Part shown: piece by piece, positions 1 through 9,191 of the stretch
How the letters are laid out: every line of letters starts with the position of its first letter
Position numbering within the stretch: the stretch's first letter is position 1
Assembly (NCBI RefSeq): GCF_015209725.1
Contig: NZ_CP063656.1
Location: 2,091,001 to 2,155,000 of the forward strand
Source of the DNA: Lysobacter ciconiae
GTDB taxonomy: Bacteria; Pseudomonadota; Gammaproteobacteria; Xanthomonadales; Xanthomonadaceae
Length of the DNA stretch: 64,000 bases
Direction: 5' to 3'
The notes under the pieces: model-generated
What the model saw: only the letters and a program-made list of their open reading frames with translations
What the model was told of the DNA's origin: nothing
The model's database searches: none
Program-made: the position numbers and the translations under genes

Positions 1-1
1 C

Positions 2-28
2 AAGGAACAGGAGCTGATGTCGGTTTGA
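2..28 (+). CDS. frr: 3' end of ribosome recycling factor (partial)
   Basis: The first bases read in frame as KEQELMSV followed by TGA. This matches the usual C-terminal end of ribosome recycling factor, and frr is the standard gene directly upstream of uppS in proteobacteria. Only eight codons are inside the window, so the call rests on context as much as on sequence. The stop lies about 20 nt before the uppS ATG. Confidence 0.6.
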   Translation, partial: KEQELMSV

Positions 29-48
29 CGGCCCGGCCCTCCGCCACC

Positions 49-807
49 ATGGCCTCCTGCGCAACATCCAGCCCTGCCATCCCGCGCCACCTGGCCATCA
101 TCATGGATGGCAACGGGCGCTGGGCGGAGCGCCGCCACCGGCCACGCATCGTCGGCCACCGGGCCGGCGCCCGCGCGGTCAACCTGTGCATCGATTTCTG
201 CATCCTCAAGGGTATCCAGGCGCTGACGCTGTTCGCGTTTTCCAGCGAGAACTGGGGGCGTCCGGAGGGCGAGGTCGGCGCGCTGATGAAGCTTTTCATG
301 AACGCCCTGGAGCGCGAGGTCGACGAACTCGACCGCCGCGACGTGCGCATCCGCTTCATCGGTGAGCGCGAGCGCTTCAGTCCTGCGATCGTCGCGCGGA
401 TGCAGGCGGCCGAGCTGCAGACCGCTGCCAACGACGGCCTGCAGCTGTCGATCGCGGCCAGCTACGGCGGGCGCTGGGACATCACCCAGGCCGCCCGCGC
501 GCTGGCCGCCGACGTCGCCGCCGGCCGCCTGCGAGTCGAGGACATTGACGAGGACGCACTGACCCGGCGCCTGACCCTGGCCGATCTGCCGCCACCGGAT
601 CTGTTCATCCGTACCGGCGGGGAGATGCGGATCAGCAACTTCCTTCTCTGGCACCTGGCCTACACCGAACTGTGGTTCACCGAGGCGCTGTGGCCGGAGC
701 TGGACGCCGCGACACTGCAGGGTGCGCTTGACCACTATGCATCCCGGGAGCGTCGCTTCGGGCTTACCGGGGCGCAGCTCGCCCCCCTCCAAGAGAGCAC
801 CGAATGA
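49..807 (+). CDS. uppS: Undecaprenyl diphosphate synthase (isoprenyl transferase)
   Basis: Cytosolic cis-prenyltransferase that adds isopentenyl-PP units to farnesyl-PP to make the C55 lipid carrier for peptidoglycan and O-antigen precursors. The 252-residue product carries the family signature MDGNGRWA near residue 19 (Asp is the Mg/diphosphate ligand), ASYGGRWDI in the middle, and the C-terminal RTGGEMRISNFLLW motif. A TTG at 25 would add eight residues, but it overlaps the end of frr, and ATG 49 leaves the usual short N-terminus before the signature. The gene ends in a 4-nt ATGA overlap with cdsA, so translation is probably coupled. Its FPP substrate would come from ispA, which is also in this window. 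Confidence 0.96.
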   Translation: MASCATSSPAIPRHLAIIMDGNGRWAERRHRPRIVGHRAGARAVNLCIDFCILKGIQALTLFAFSSENWGRPEGEVGALMKLFMNALEREVDELDRRDVRIRFIGERERFSPAIVARMQAAELQTAANDGLQLSIAASYGGRWDITQAARALAADVAAGRLRVEDIDEDALTRRLTLADLPPPDLFIRTGGEMRISNFLLWHLAYTELWFTEALWPELDAATLQGALDHYASRERRFGLTGAQLAPLQESTE

Positions 808-1667
808 CCCGTATCCGCCTGATCGCCGCGCTGGTGATGGCGCCGGCCGCCATCGCCGCGATCCTGTTGCTCCCCACCGCCTGGCTGGTGACGCTGGCCG
901 CGGTCGTGTTCCTGCTGGGCCTGTGGGAGTGGTTCGACCTGGCCGACATCGACGAGACGCTGGCCAAGACGGTCCTGCTGCTCGCCCACCTTGCCTTGAT
1001 GGTGGCGCTGGTGTGGGCCTCGCGGTCCGGTTCGGGGTTCAGTTTTGCGCTGTTTGAACTGGCGACCCTGGTCGGGGTGATCTGGTGGCTGCTGGCGCTG
1101 GTCTGGCTGGGCCGGTACGGGTTTGCCAGTGACCACACCACCTATGCACGGGTGTTCAAGCTCGCCGCCGGCGCGCTGGCGATCATCCCGGCGTGGTGCG
1201 CGCTGGGCTGGCTGCACGCCAGTGACGCCAGTGCCAGCGTGGTGGCCTGGATCCCGAAAGGCCATTTCTGGCTGCTGACGGCACTGATGATGGTCTGGGC
1301 AGCGGACAGCGGCGCGTACTTCGTCGGGCGCCGCTTCGGCCGGCACAAATTGTCGCCGCGGATCAGTCCCAACAAGACCGTCGAAGGCCTGATCGGCGGG
1401 CTCGTCGCCGGCGTGGCCATGGCGCTGGCCGTCTCGCTGGTGGCCGGCGCCGATCGCAGCCAGTTGCCCGCGATCGCGCTGGTCGCGGCGGTGGCGACCT
1501 TGTTTTCAGTCGCCGGAGACCTGTTCGAGAGCCTGCTCAAGCGCCACGCCGGAGTGAAGGACTCGGGCACCCTGATTCCTGGCCACGGCGGCGTCCTCGA
1601 CCGTCTCGACGGGGTGCTCGCTGCCCTGCCCGCGTTCGCCCTGGGCAAGGGCCTGATGGGATTCTGA
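804..1667 (+). CDS. cdsA: Phosphatidate cytidylyltransferase
   Basis: Inner-membrane enzyme converting phosphatidic acid and CTP to CDP-diacylglycerol, the branch point of phospholipid synthesis. The 287-residue protein is almost entirely hydrophobic helices, about eight membrane segments. It ends with the CDP-alcohol-forming signature containing SLLKRHAGVKDSG and PGHGGVLDRLD, the conserved charged cytosolic motif of the family. It overlaps uppS by 4 nt and its stop shares a base with the dxr start codon, so the three genes are certainly in one operon. Length is typical. Confidence 0.96.
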   Translation: MTRIRLIAALVMAPAAIAAILLLPTAWLVTLAAVVFLLGLWEWFDLADIDETLAKTVLLLAHLALMVALVWASRSGSGFSFALFELATLVGVIWWLLALVWLGRYGFASDHTTYARVFKLAAGALAIIPAWCALGWLHASDASASVVAWIPKGHFWLLTALMMVWAADSGAYFVGRRFGRHKLSPRISPNKTVEGLIGGLVAGVAMALAVSLVAGADRSQLPAIALVAAVATLFSVAGDLFESLLKRHAGVKDSGTLIPGHGGVLDRLDGVLAALPAFALGKGLMGF

Positions 1668-2896
1668 TGGACACGGTTGCCTCCTCCGCGGACTTCAACC
1701 GCCACGACGTCGCCGTATTGGGCGCAACCGGGTCCATCGGCGGTTCGGCGTTGGACGTCATCGCGCGCCACCCCCAACGCCTGCGGGCGACCGTGCTCGG
1801 CGCGGGACGCAACGTCGATGCGCTGATCGAGCTGTGCCGCGTGCACCGCCCGCTGCATGCGGTGATTGACGACGCGGACGGCTTTACCGCGCTGCGCGAC
1901 GGGCTGGCGTCCGCCGGACTTCAGACTCGCGCACACGCCGGCGCCGAGGCGGTCAGCGCGCTGGCCGCCGGGGACGACTGCGACACCGTGGTCGCTGCGA
2001 TCGTCGGCGCTGCCGGTCTGCCCTCGACATTGGCGGCGGCGCGCGCCGGCAAGCGCCTGCTGCTGGCGAACAAGGAATCCCTGGTCCTTGCCGGCGAGTT
2101 GCTGATGGCAGCCGCGCGCGATGGCGGCGCCACGATCGTGCCGATCGACAGCGAGCACAACGCGATTTTCCAGTGCCTGCCCGCGCCGGACCGGCTGGCC
2201 GCGGGTCAGGCCAGCGCCGGTCTCGCACGGATCATCCTCACCGCCTCCGGTGGCCCGTTCCGGGGTCGCTCCCGCGCGTCGCTGGCCGACGTGTCGGTCG
2301 AGGAAGCGGTCAAGCATCCCAAATGGTCGATGGGTCCGAAGATCTCGGTCGATTCGGCGACGTTGATGAACAAGGGGCTGGAGGTGATCGAGGCGCACCA
2401 CCTGTTCGGCCTGCCCGGGAAACGGATCGATGTGCTCGTGCACCCGCAGAGCCTGGTCCACTCGATGGTCGAATTCATCGATGGCTCCACGCTCGCCCAG
2501 CTCGGGCTGCCGGACATGCGCACGGCGCTGGCGGTGGGCCTGGGTTGGCCCGACCGGGTCGAATCCGGGGTGTCGGGGCTGGACCTGCTGGCGCAGGGCG
2601 GTCGGCTGGACTTTGAAAAGCCCGACCTGGAGGCGTTCCCGTGCCTCCAGCTGGCCTATGACGCCCTCGCCGCCGGCGGCACCGCGCCTGCGGTACTCAA
2701 CGCGGCCAACGAGGTTGCAGTGGCCGCGTTCCTGGAGCGTCGCATCGGCTTCCTCTCCATTGCGGCGCTGGTCGCGGACACGCTTGCCGCCCTGCCCGCC
2801 GGTCCGGCCGATTCGCTGGAAGCGCTTGAGGACGTCGATCAACACGCCCGGCGGCAGGCCATTCAGGGGCTGGCCGCCCACCGGATGCCAGCATGA
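1667..2896 (+). CDS. dxr: 1-deoxy-D-xylulose 5-phosphate reductoisomerase
   Basis: NADPH-dependent first committed step of the methylerythritol phosphate (non-mevalonate) isoprenoid pathway. An N-terminal GATGSIG nucleotide-binding loop lies near residue 19. The metal-binding DSEHNAIFQ segment and the catalytic stretch KHPKWSMGPKISVDSATLMN follow, the latter carrying the Ser/Lys/Asn ligands for the substrate. At 409 residues it is slightly longer than the E. coli enzyme (398). The start ATG overlaps the cdsA stop by one base. A small ATGA at the 3' end opens a 13-codon reading frame that runs into rseP. Confidence 0.96.
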   Translation: MDTVASSADFNRHDVAVLGATGSIGGSALDVIARHPQRLRATVLGAGRNVDALIELCRVHRPLHAVIDDADGFTALRDGLASAGLQTRAHAGAEAVSALAAGDDCDTVVAAIVGAAGLPSTLAAARAGKRLLLANKESLVLAGELLMAAARDGGATIVPIDSEHNAIFQCLPAPDRLAAGQASAGLARIILTASGGPFRGRSRASLADVSVEEAVKHPKWSMGPKISVDSATLMNKGLEVIEAHHLFGLPGKRIDVLVHPQSLVHSMVEFIDGSTLAQLGLPDMRTALAVGLGWPDRVESGVSGLDLLAQGGRLDFEKPDLEAFPCLQLAYDALAAGGTAPAVLNAANEVAVAAFLERRIGFLSIAALVADTLAALPAGPADSLEALEDVDQHARRQAIQGLAAHRMPA

Positions 2897-2926
2897 GCGC
2901 CGTGATCCCGGTGTTGGTGTCGATCC

Positions 2927-4345
2927 ATGGCTGAGCTGATCGGTTCCGTGTGGTGGTTGCTGGTCAGCCTCGGGCTGCTGGTGACCTTTCACGAATTTGG
3001 CCACTACTGGGTCGCCCGCCGCTGCGGAGTCAAGGTGCTGCGTTTCTCGGTGGGCTTTGGCAAACCGCTGTTCAAGCGCCGCGGCAAGGACGGCACCGAG
3101 TACGTGGTCGCAGCCATCCCGCTGGGCGGCTACGTCAAGATGCTCGACGAGCGCGCGCTGATGGAGAACATGCCGACTGCGGATGGCGCTGCCGGCGCCG
3201 GCGGCGATCCGGGCACGACATTGACCGAAGCCGAGCGCGCCGGCGCCTTCAACCGCCAGTCGGTGTGGAAGCGGATCGCGATCGTCATTGCCGGCCCCAT
3301 CGCCAACCTGCTGCTGTGCGTGCTGCTGCTGTGGGCGATGTTCGTCATCGGCCGGCCGGATTACGCGCCCGTATTGGACCAGGCGACCGGGATCGCGGCC
3401 GATGCCGGGCTGCAACGGGGCGACACCATCACCGCCGTCGGCGATCGGCAGACGCCCACCTGGAGCGAGGTCCAGATGGCGCTGATTCCATCGGCACTGG
3501 ATCGCAGCGACGTCCAGCTGCAGGTGCTGGACGCGAATGGCAACGCAGGCACCCGGCGCCTGCCGCTGTCGCGCCTCCCGGAAGACTTTGACGAGCGACG
3601 CGCGGTGGATGCGATCGGCTTGGTGCCGCGCCATTACTCCCTGCCGGCGGTTGTCGGCCAGGTGGCTCCGGATACGGCCGGCTGGGGCGTTCTGGCCGAA
3701 GGCGACCGCATCAGCGCCATCGACGGGCAACCGGTGCGCGAGTGGGCCGACCTTGGCCCGTTGGTACAGGCGCTGGGCGAGCGCGGCGGCCGCGGCATGG
3801 TCGAGGTGATCCGCGACGACGAGCGCCTCGCGCTGGAGCTGGAGCCCACCCGGATGACGCCGGAAGACGGGGAGCCCTACTGGGCGATCGGGATTTCGCC
3901 GGCACGGCCGCAGCTGCCGCCGATGGACGCGGAACTGCGTTACGGGCCCATCGCCGCGGTGCCCGCCGCACTGGCGGAAACCGCGCACCAGGCCGGTCAG
4001 TTGTTCTCGATGATCGGCCGCGCTTTCAGTGGCCGGGTCGAGGTGCGCAACACCGTTGCCGGCCCCATCACGATCGCCCGTGCCGCCAACGCCTATGCCG
4101 GCCAGGGCGCCGCCTGGTTCCTCTCGCTGCTGGCGCTGCTGTCGCTGAGCCTTGGCATACTGAACCTCCTGCCAATCCCGCTCTTGGACGGCGGACACCT
4201 GCTGTATTACCTTATCGAGTTGGTCAAAGGCAGCCCGGTGAGCGAGCGCACGATGGCCTATGGCCAATACATCGGCCTGATGCTCATCGCCGCGCTCATG
4301 GGCCTGGCGTTCTACAACGACATCGTGAACAACCTGCTGCACTGA
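2927..4345 (+). CDS. rseP: RseP, site-2 zinc metalloprotease
   Basis: Intramembrane protease that cleaves anti-sigma factor RseA after DegS and clears signal-peptide remnants. The zinc site HEFGH is at residues 22-26 in the first membrane helix; the third ligand sits in the LLDGG motif around residue 421, within the last helix pair. Two PDZ domains occupy roughly residues 130-320 between the catalytic halves. Compared with E. coli there is an extra Gly/Ala-rich stretch of about 20 residues near residue 85, before the conserved AFNRQSVWKR segment. Length is 472 residues against about 450. It sits between dxr and bamA as in most gammaproteobacteria, tying it to envelope stress control. Confidence 0.95.
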   Translation: MAELIGSVWWLLVSLGLLVTFHEFGHYWVARRCGVKVLRFSVGFGKPLFKRRGKDGTEYVVAAIPLGGYVKMLDERALMENMPTADGAAGAGGDPGTTLTEAERAGAFNRQSVWKRIAIVIAGPIANLLLCVLLLWAMFVIGRPDYAPVLDQATGIAADAGLQRGDTITAVGDRQTPTWSEVQMALIPSALDRSDVQLQVLDANGNAGTRRLPLSRLPEDFDERRAVDAIGLVPRHYSLPAVVGQVAPDTAGWGVLAEGDRISAIDGQPVREWADLGPLVQALGERGGRGMVEVIRDDERLALELEPTRMTPEDGEPYWAIGISPARPQLPPMDAELRYGPIAAVPAALAETAHQAGQLFSMIGRAFSGRVEVRNTVAGPITIARAANAYAGQGAAWFLSLLALLSLSLGILNLLPIPLLDGGHLLYYLIELVKGSPVSERTMAYGQYIGLMLIAALMGLAFYNDIVNNLLH

Positions 4346-4451
4346 TGCCGCCTGCCCTGCGTTCCACCGCTGCCACCTGTTTACCCTTTTCCGCCGCCGC
4401 CTCGGGCACCTGCCCGGGCGAGTGCGGCAAGCTCCCCAACCGGACGTGACA

Positions 4452-6905
4452 ATGACGCGACCCATCCCCCGCCGCCTGCTGGTCCTGGCCCTTGCTTCGG
4501 CGCTTTCCACGGTTCCCGCGTTGAGCGCGGTTGCGCAGCAGCAGTCCGCGATCGCCGCACCGGTCGCTCCCTTCACCGTCAGCGACATCCGCGTGGACGG
4601 CCTGCAGCGGATTTCCGCCGGTACGGTGTTCACCTACCTGCCGGTCGAGCGTGGCGACACGATGGACCAGGCCGCGGCCGGCGATGCGATCCGCGCGCTG
4701 TACAAGACCGGGTTCTTCGAGGACGTCCGCATCGGTCACCAGGGCGACATCCTGGTGGTCACCGTCGTCGAGCGTCCGGCGATCAACAAGCTGACCCTGA
4801 CCGGCAACAAGGACATCAAGACCGAGGACCTGATGAAGGGCCTCAACGACATCGGCCTGACCGAAGGCAACACCTTCGACCGGCTGAGCCTGGACCGCGT
4901 CACCCAGGAACTGACCCGCCAGTACAACAACCGCGGCAAGTACAACGTCAAGGTCACCCCGTCGGTGGCCGCGCTGCCGCGCAACCGCGTCGACGTGACC
5001 ATCGCGGTGGAAGAAGGCAAGGCCGCCCGGATCCAGCACATCAACCTGATCGGCAACGAGCTGTTTGACGACAAGGAAATCACCGGCGGCTGGGAGTCGG
5101 GCGTGCACAACTGGCTGAGCTGGTACCGCCGCGATGACCAGTACTCGCGCGAGAAGCTCTCCGGCGACCTGGAAAAGCTCAACAACTTCTACCTGGACCG
5201 TGGCTACGTCGACTTCAACATCGACTCCACCCAGGTCGCCATCAGCCCCGACCTGCAGGACATGTTCATCACCGCCGGCGTGACCGAGGGCGAGCAGTAC
5301 AAGATCTCCAGCGTCGAGATCACCGGCGACACCGTGCTGCCCAAGGAAGACATCGAGAAGATGGTGCTGGTCAAGCCCGACCAGGTGTTCTCGCGCAGCC
5401 TGCTGGAAATCAGCTCCGATGCGATCACCGCCACGCTGGGCAACGTCGGCTATGCCTTCGCCCAGGTCAATCCGATTCCCGACGTCAACCGCGAGGACAA
5501 GACGGTCGCGATCGCGATGCAGGTGGTCCCCGGGCCGCGCGTCAACGTGCGCCGGATCAGCTTCAAGGGCAACTCGCGCACCGCCGATGAGGTCCTGCGC
5601 CGGCAGATGCGCCAGTTTGAGGGGTCCTGGTATTCGCAGGCCGCGATCGACCGCTCCAAGATCCGCATCCAGGGGCTGGGCTATTTCGACAAGGTCGATG
5701 TGGAAACCGTGCCGGTGCCAGGCGCCAGCGACCAGGTCGATGTCGTCTACAACGTCAACGAGGTCGCCGCCGGCAGCTTCGTGTTCGGGCTGGGCTATTC
5801 GCAGCTGACCGGCCTGAGCACGCAGGTGCAGGTGTCGCAGAACAACTTCCTGGGCAGCGGCAACCGCATCGCCGTTCAGGCGCAGCGCAACGACTACCTG
5901 CAGCGCTACGACTTCTCCTTCACCGATCCGTACTTCACCGACAACGGCGTCTCGCTGGGCTACAACCTGCGCTGGAGCGAGTTCAACAACTCCAACTTCA
6001 ACACCGCGCGCTACTCCTCCACCAGCGGCATGGCGCAGATGGTGCTCGGCGTGCCGATCACCGAGACCGACAGCTTCACCACGCTGCTGGGCATCGACAG
6101 CAACCAGATCTTCGCCTACCGCGGTTCCACGCCCGAATCCATCGTCGACTACATCGATGCGGTCGGCCAGCGCACCTTCCACGCCTGGCGCGGCGAGATC
6201 GGCTGGGCGCGCAACACGCTCAACAGCGCGCTGACGCCGACCCGCGGCCTGTCGCAGCGCCTGTGGCTGGAGGCGACCCTGCCCGGCTCCACCGTGGAGT
6301 ACTACAAGCTCAACTACAGCCTGTCGCACTTCTGGCCGCTGTCGCGCCACCTGGTGCTCAACACGCGCGCCGAGCTGGGCTACGGCGACAGCTACGGTGA
6401 CGCCTCGGTGCGCAACATCTGCTACACGCCGCCGACCCAGGACAATCCGGATCCGGTGCAGACTACCAATTGCGACCCGAGCTCGCCCGATTACGTGAAG
6501 ACCGTCACCGCCGACGGCCTGCCGTTCTTCGAGAATTTCTACGCCGGTGGTACGCGCTCGGTCCGCGGCTTCAAGGACAACACCCTGGGCCCGCGCGAGG
6601 CTGCGCTGTACAGCAGCTACCTGCAGCCGATCGGTGGCGCGGTGAAGACCGTCGGCTCGGTGGAGATGATCTTCCCGACCCTGATCGACAGCACGGCGGC
6701 GCGCGTCTCCGCGTTCCTCGACTTCGGTAACGTGTTTGCCAGCACCGACGATTTCGATGCCGGCGAGCTGCGCGCGTCCACCGGTCTGGCGCTGATGTGG
6801 CGCTCGCCGATGGGCCCGATCACGATCAGCTACGCGTTCCCGGTCAAGAAGGAAGACGGCGACCAGCTGGAGCGCCTGCAGTTCACCTTCGGCGGCTCGT
6901 TCTGA
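4452..6905 (+). CDS. bamA: Outer-membrane protein assembly factor BamA
   Basis: Central outer-membrane subunit of the BAM complex that folds beta-barrel proteins. The product is 817 residues with a signal peptide ending near AVAQQQ, five POTRA repeats over roughly residues 30-420, and a C-terminal 16-strand barrel. The diagnostic loop-6 VRGF motif is at residues 704-707. The protein ends in Phe (GGSF), the usual C-terminal barrel signal. An upstream in-frame GTG at 4422 would add ten charged residues before the signal peptide, so ATG 4452 is preferred. It lies 106 nt after rseP and 17 nt before lpxD; no skp/ompH gene is present between bamA and lpxD. Confidence 0.97.
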   Translation: MTRPIPRRLLVLALASALSTVPALSAVAQQQSAIAAPVAPFTVSDIRVDGLQRISAGTVFTYLPVERGDTMDQAAAGDAIRALYKTGFFEDVRIGHQGDILVVTVVERPAINKLTLTGNKDIKTEDLMKGLNDIGLTEGNTFDRLSLDRVTQELTRQYNNRGKYNVKVTPSVAALPRNRVDVTIAVEEGKAARIQHINLIGNELFDDKEITGGWESGVHNWLSWYRRDDQYSREKLSGDLEKLNNFYLDRGYVDFNIDSTQVAISPDLQDMFITAGVTEGEQYKISSVEITGDTVLPKEDIEKMVLVKPDQVFSRSLLEISSDAITATLGNVGYAFAQVNPIPDVNREDKTVAIAMQVVPGPRVNVRRISFKGNSRTADEVLRRQMRQFEGSWYSQAAIDRSKIRIQGLGYFDKVDVETVPVPGASDQVDVVYNVNEVAAGSFVFGLGYSQLTGLSTQVQVSQNNFLGSGNRIAVQAQRNDYLQRYDFSFTDPYFTDNGVSLGYNLRWSEFNNSNFNTARYSSTSGMAQMVLGVPITETDSFTTLLGIDSNQIFAYRGSTPESIVDYIDAVGQRTFHAWRGEIGWARNTLNSALTPTRGLSQRLWLEATLPGSTVEYYKLNYSLSHFWPLSRHLVLNTRAELGYGDSYGDASVRNICYTPPTQDNPDPVQTTNCDPSSPDYVKTVTADGLPFFENFYAGGTRSVRGFKDNTLGPREAALYSSYLQPIGGAVKTVGSVEMIFPTLIDSTAARVSAFLDFGNVFASTDDFDAGELRASTGLALMWRSPMGPITISYAFPVKKEDGDQLERLQFTFGGSF

Positions 6906-6922
6906 CGGCGGATCCGGCCGTC

Positions 6923-7951
6923 ATGCCCTCCACTGCACCAACCGTGGCCGAGCTGGCCGAGCGGTTCTCGCTCGGCGTGCGCGGCGACGCGACCGCGCGC
7001 ATCCGTGGCGTCGGCACGCTCGCCAATGCCGGCAAGGACCAGCTCGCCTTCCTGGCCAACCCCAGGTACCGCGGCCAGCTGGACGACTCGACAGCGGCCG
7101 CCGTGGTGATGCGCGCCGCCGATGCCGAGGGCTACGGTGGCACGGCGCTGGTCGCCGAGGATCCCTACACCGCGTTCGCCAAGATCGCCGCCGTGTTTGA
7201 GGTGGTGCCCGTGCGCGAGCCCGGCGTCCACCCGATGGCCGACATCCACGCCGACGCGGTGGTCGACCCTGCCGCGCATGTCGGCGCCTTCAGCAGCATC
7301 GGTGCCGGCAGCCGCGTCGATGCCGGCGCGTTCGTCGGTCCTTCCTGCGTTGTCGGTGAGGACTGCGTGGTGGGCGCCGGGAGCGAACTTCTGGCGCGCG
7401 TCACCCTGGTCACCCGGGTCCGGCTGGGCCGGCGCGTGCGCATCCATCCCGGCGCGGTGATCGGCGCCGACGGCTTCGGCCTGGCGATGGACGCAGGACG
7501 CTGGATCAAGGTGCCGCAGCTGGGCGGCGTAGTGATCGGAGATGACTGCGAGATCGGTGCCAACACCTGCATTGACCGCGGCGCGATCGAGGACACGGTG
7601 CTGGAGGAGGATGTCCGTCTGGACAACCTGATCCAGGTCGGCCACAACGTCCGCATCGGCGCGCACACGGCGATGGCCGGCTGCGTCGCCATCGCGGGCA
7701 GCGCCCGGATCGGTCGCTACTGCATGATCGCCGGCGGTGCCGGCATCGCCGGGCACCTGGAAATCTGCGACCGGGTGGTGGTGACGGCAATGAGCCTGGT
7801 GAGCAGTTCGATCCGCGAACCCGGAGAATACTCGTCCGGCACCGGGCTGATGGACAATCGCAGCTGGCGCAGGAACGCCGCGCGATTCCGGCAGCTGGAC
7901 AGGATGGCGCGCCAGTTGCGCGACCAGGAACCTAAGGACGACACGCAATGA
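6923..7951 (+). CDS. lpxD: UDP-3-O-(3-hydroxyacyl)glucosamine N-acyltransferase
   Basis: Third step of lipid A synthesis: transfer of a 3-hydroxyacyl chain from ACP to the 2-amino group of UDP-3-O-acyl-glucosamine. The 342-residue product has the LpxD-specific N-terminal uridine-binding domain (about residues 1-100), then a long left-handed beta helix of hexapeptide repeats. The catalytic His lies in QVGHNVRIG. The reading frame stays open upstream into bamA, but ATG 6923 fits the family N-terminus. Its stop overlaps the fabZ start in ATGA. Confidence 0.96.
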   Translation: MPSTAPTVAELAERFSLGVRGDATARIRGVGTLANAGKDQLAFLANPRYRGQLDDSTAAAVVMRAADAEGYGGTALVAEDPYTAFAKIAAVFEVVPVREPGVHPMADIHADAVVDPAAHVGAFSSIGAGSRVDAGAFVGPSCVVGEDCVVGAGSELLARVTLVTRVRLGRRVRIHPGAVIGADGFGLAMDAGRWIKVPQLGGVVIGDDCEIGANTCIDRGAIEDTVLEEDVRLDNLIQVGHNVRIGAHTAMAGCVAIAGSARIGRYCMIAGGAGIAGHLEICDRVVVTAMSLVSSSIREPGEYSSGTGLMDNRSWRRNAARFRQLDRMARQLRDQEPKDDTQ

Positions 7952-8409
7952 CCGATGCACTCAAGCTCCCGATCGATGTTCCGGGTATCCAGGCGATGTT
8001 GCCGCACCGCTACCCGTTCCTGCTGGTCGACCGGGTAACGGAGCTGGAGCCGAACAAGCGCATCCAGGCCTACAAGAACGTCACCAACAACGAGCCGTTC
8101 TTCAACGGCCACTTTCCAGGCCAGCCGGTGATGCCCGGCGTGCTGGTGATCGAGGCGCTGGCCCAGGCGGGCGGCCTGCTCACCCAGCTCTCGCTGGGCG
8201 GCACGTTCGAGAACAAGCTGTTCTACCTGGTCAAGATCGATGGCGCGCGGTTCTCGCGCATGGTTGTTCCTGGCGACCGCCTCGACCTGGAGGTGGTCCT
8301 CAAGCGGACCATCCGCAACATGGCGCTGTACCAGGGCATCGCCCGGGTCGACGGCGAGCAGGCCGCGTGCGCCGACATCCTGTGTGCCGAGGTCGTCAAC
8401 AAGCCATGA
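7948..8409 (+). CDS. fabZ: 3-hydroxyacyl-ACP dehydratase FabZ
   Basis: Dehydrates 3-hydroxyacyl-ACP in fatty-acid elongation. The substrate is shared with LpxA and LpxD, so the gene sits at the branch between membrane lipid and lipid A. The 153-residue hot-dog-fold protein contains LPHRYPFLLVDRV with the catalytic His, and NGHFPGQPVMPGV followed by the central helix Glu. It overlaps lpxD by 4 nt and lpxA by 4 nt. Confidence 0.97.
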   Translation: MTDALKLPIDVPGIQAMLPHRYPFLLVDRVTELEPNKRIQAYKNVTNNEPFFNGHFPGQPVMPGVLVIEALAQAGGLLTQLSLGGTFENKLFYLVKIDGARFSRMVVPGDRLDLEVVLKRTIRNMALYQGIARVDGEQAACADILCAEVVNKP

Positions 8410-9191
8410 GCCCGGTGGTCATCCACCCCAGTGCGATCGTCGAGGCCGGGGCACGGCTCGCCGATGGCGTGACGGTGGGTGCCTTCAGCTACATCGGTGC
8501 GGACGTCGAGATCGGCGCCAACACCCAAATCGGGCCGCACTGCAGCGTGCATGGGCCGGCCCGGATCGGCCGCGACAACCGCTTCATCGGGCACGCCGCC
8601 ATCGGTGGCGAGCCGCAGGACAAGAAGTACGCCGGCGAGCGCGTCGAGCTGGTCATCGGCGAGCGCAACACGGTCCGCGAGTTCGTCACCATCAACCGCG
8701 GCACCCGCGGCGGCGGCGGTGCGACCCGGATCGGCGACGACAACTGGCTGCTCGCCTACACCCACATCGCCCACGACTGCCTGATCGGCAACGACTGCGT
8801 GTTCTCCAACAACGCGACCCTGGCCGGGCACGTCGTGGTTGGCGACCACGTGATCCTCAGCGGGTTTGCCGGTGTCCACCAGTTCTGCCGGATCGGCGCG
8901 CACGCCTTCATCGGCATGGGCGCGTTCGTCAATGGCGATGTGCCGCCGTTCGTGATGGTCGCCCAGGAAGGCTACAGCCGCCCGCGCGGGATCAACAACG
9001 AAGGCCTGAAGCGGCGCGGCTTCGACGCGGCACGCATCGCGATGATCAAGCGCGCCTACCGCGCGCTGTACGTGGCCGGCCATTCGCTGGAAGAGGCGCA
9101 CGCCCGCCTCAGCGAGATGGCAGGGGACAGCGACGACGTGCGCGAACTGCTGGACTTCATCGACAGCGGCGATCGGCCCCTGCTGCGGTGA
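8406..9191 (+). CDS. lpxA: UDP-N-acetylglucosamine O-acyltransferase
   Basis: First step of lipid A synthesis, adding a 3-hydroxyacyl chain to the 3-OH of UDP-GlcNAc. The 261-residue product is a trimeric left-handed beta helix built from hexapeptide repeats. The catalytic His is at residue 123 in the IAHDC motif, and GVHQFCRIG, typical of LpxA, follows. The C-terminal helical domain begins around residue 190. ATG 8406 forms an ATGA overlap with fabZ and matches the normal N-terminus; the longer frame reaching back into fabZ is not used. Confidence 0.97.
   Translation: MSPVVIHPSAIVEAGARLADGVTVGAFSYIGADVEIGANTQIGPHCSVHGPARIGRDNRFIGHAAIGGEPQDKKYAGERVELVIGERNTVREFVTINRGTRGGGGATRIGDDNWLLAYTHIAHDCLIGNDCVFSNNATLAGHVVVGDHVILSGFAGVHQFCRIGAHAFIGMGAFVNGDVPPFVMVAQEGYSRPRGINNEGLKRRGFDAARIAMIKRAYRALYVAGHSLEEAHARLSEMAGDSDDVRELLDFIDSGDRPLLR

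Noticed and set aside
1142..4633. 1163-codon minus-strand frame opposite cdsA, dxr and rseP
   Set aside because: No recognisable motif, crosses three real genes on the other strand, and has no ribosome-binding site; same GC effect.
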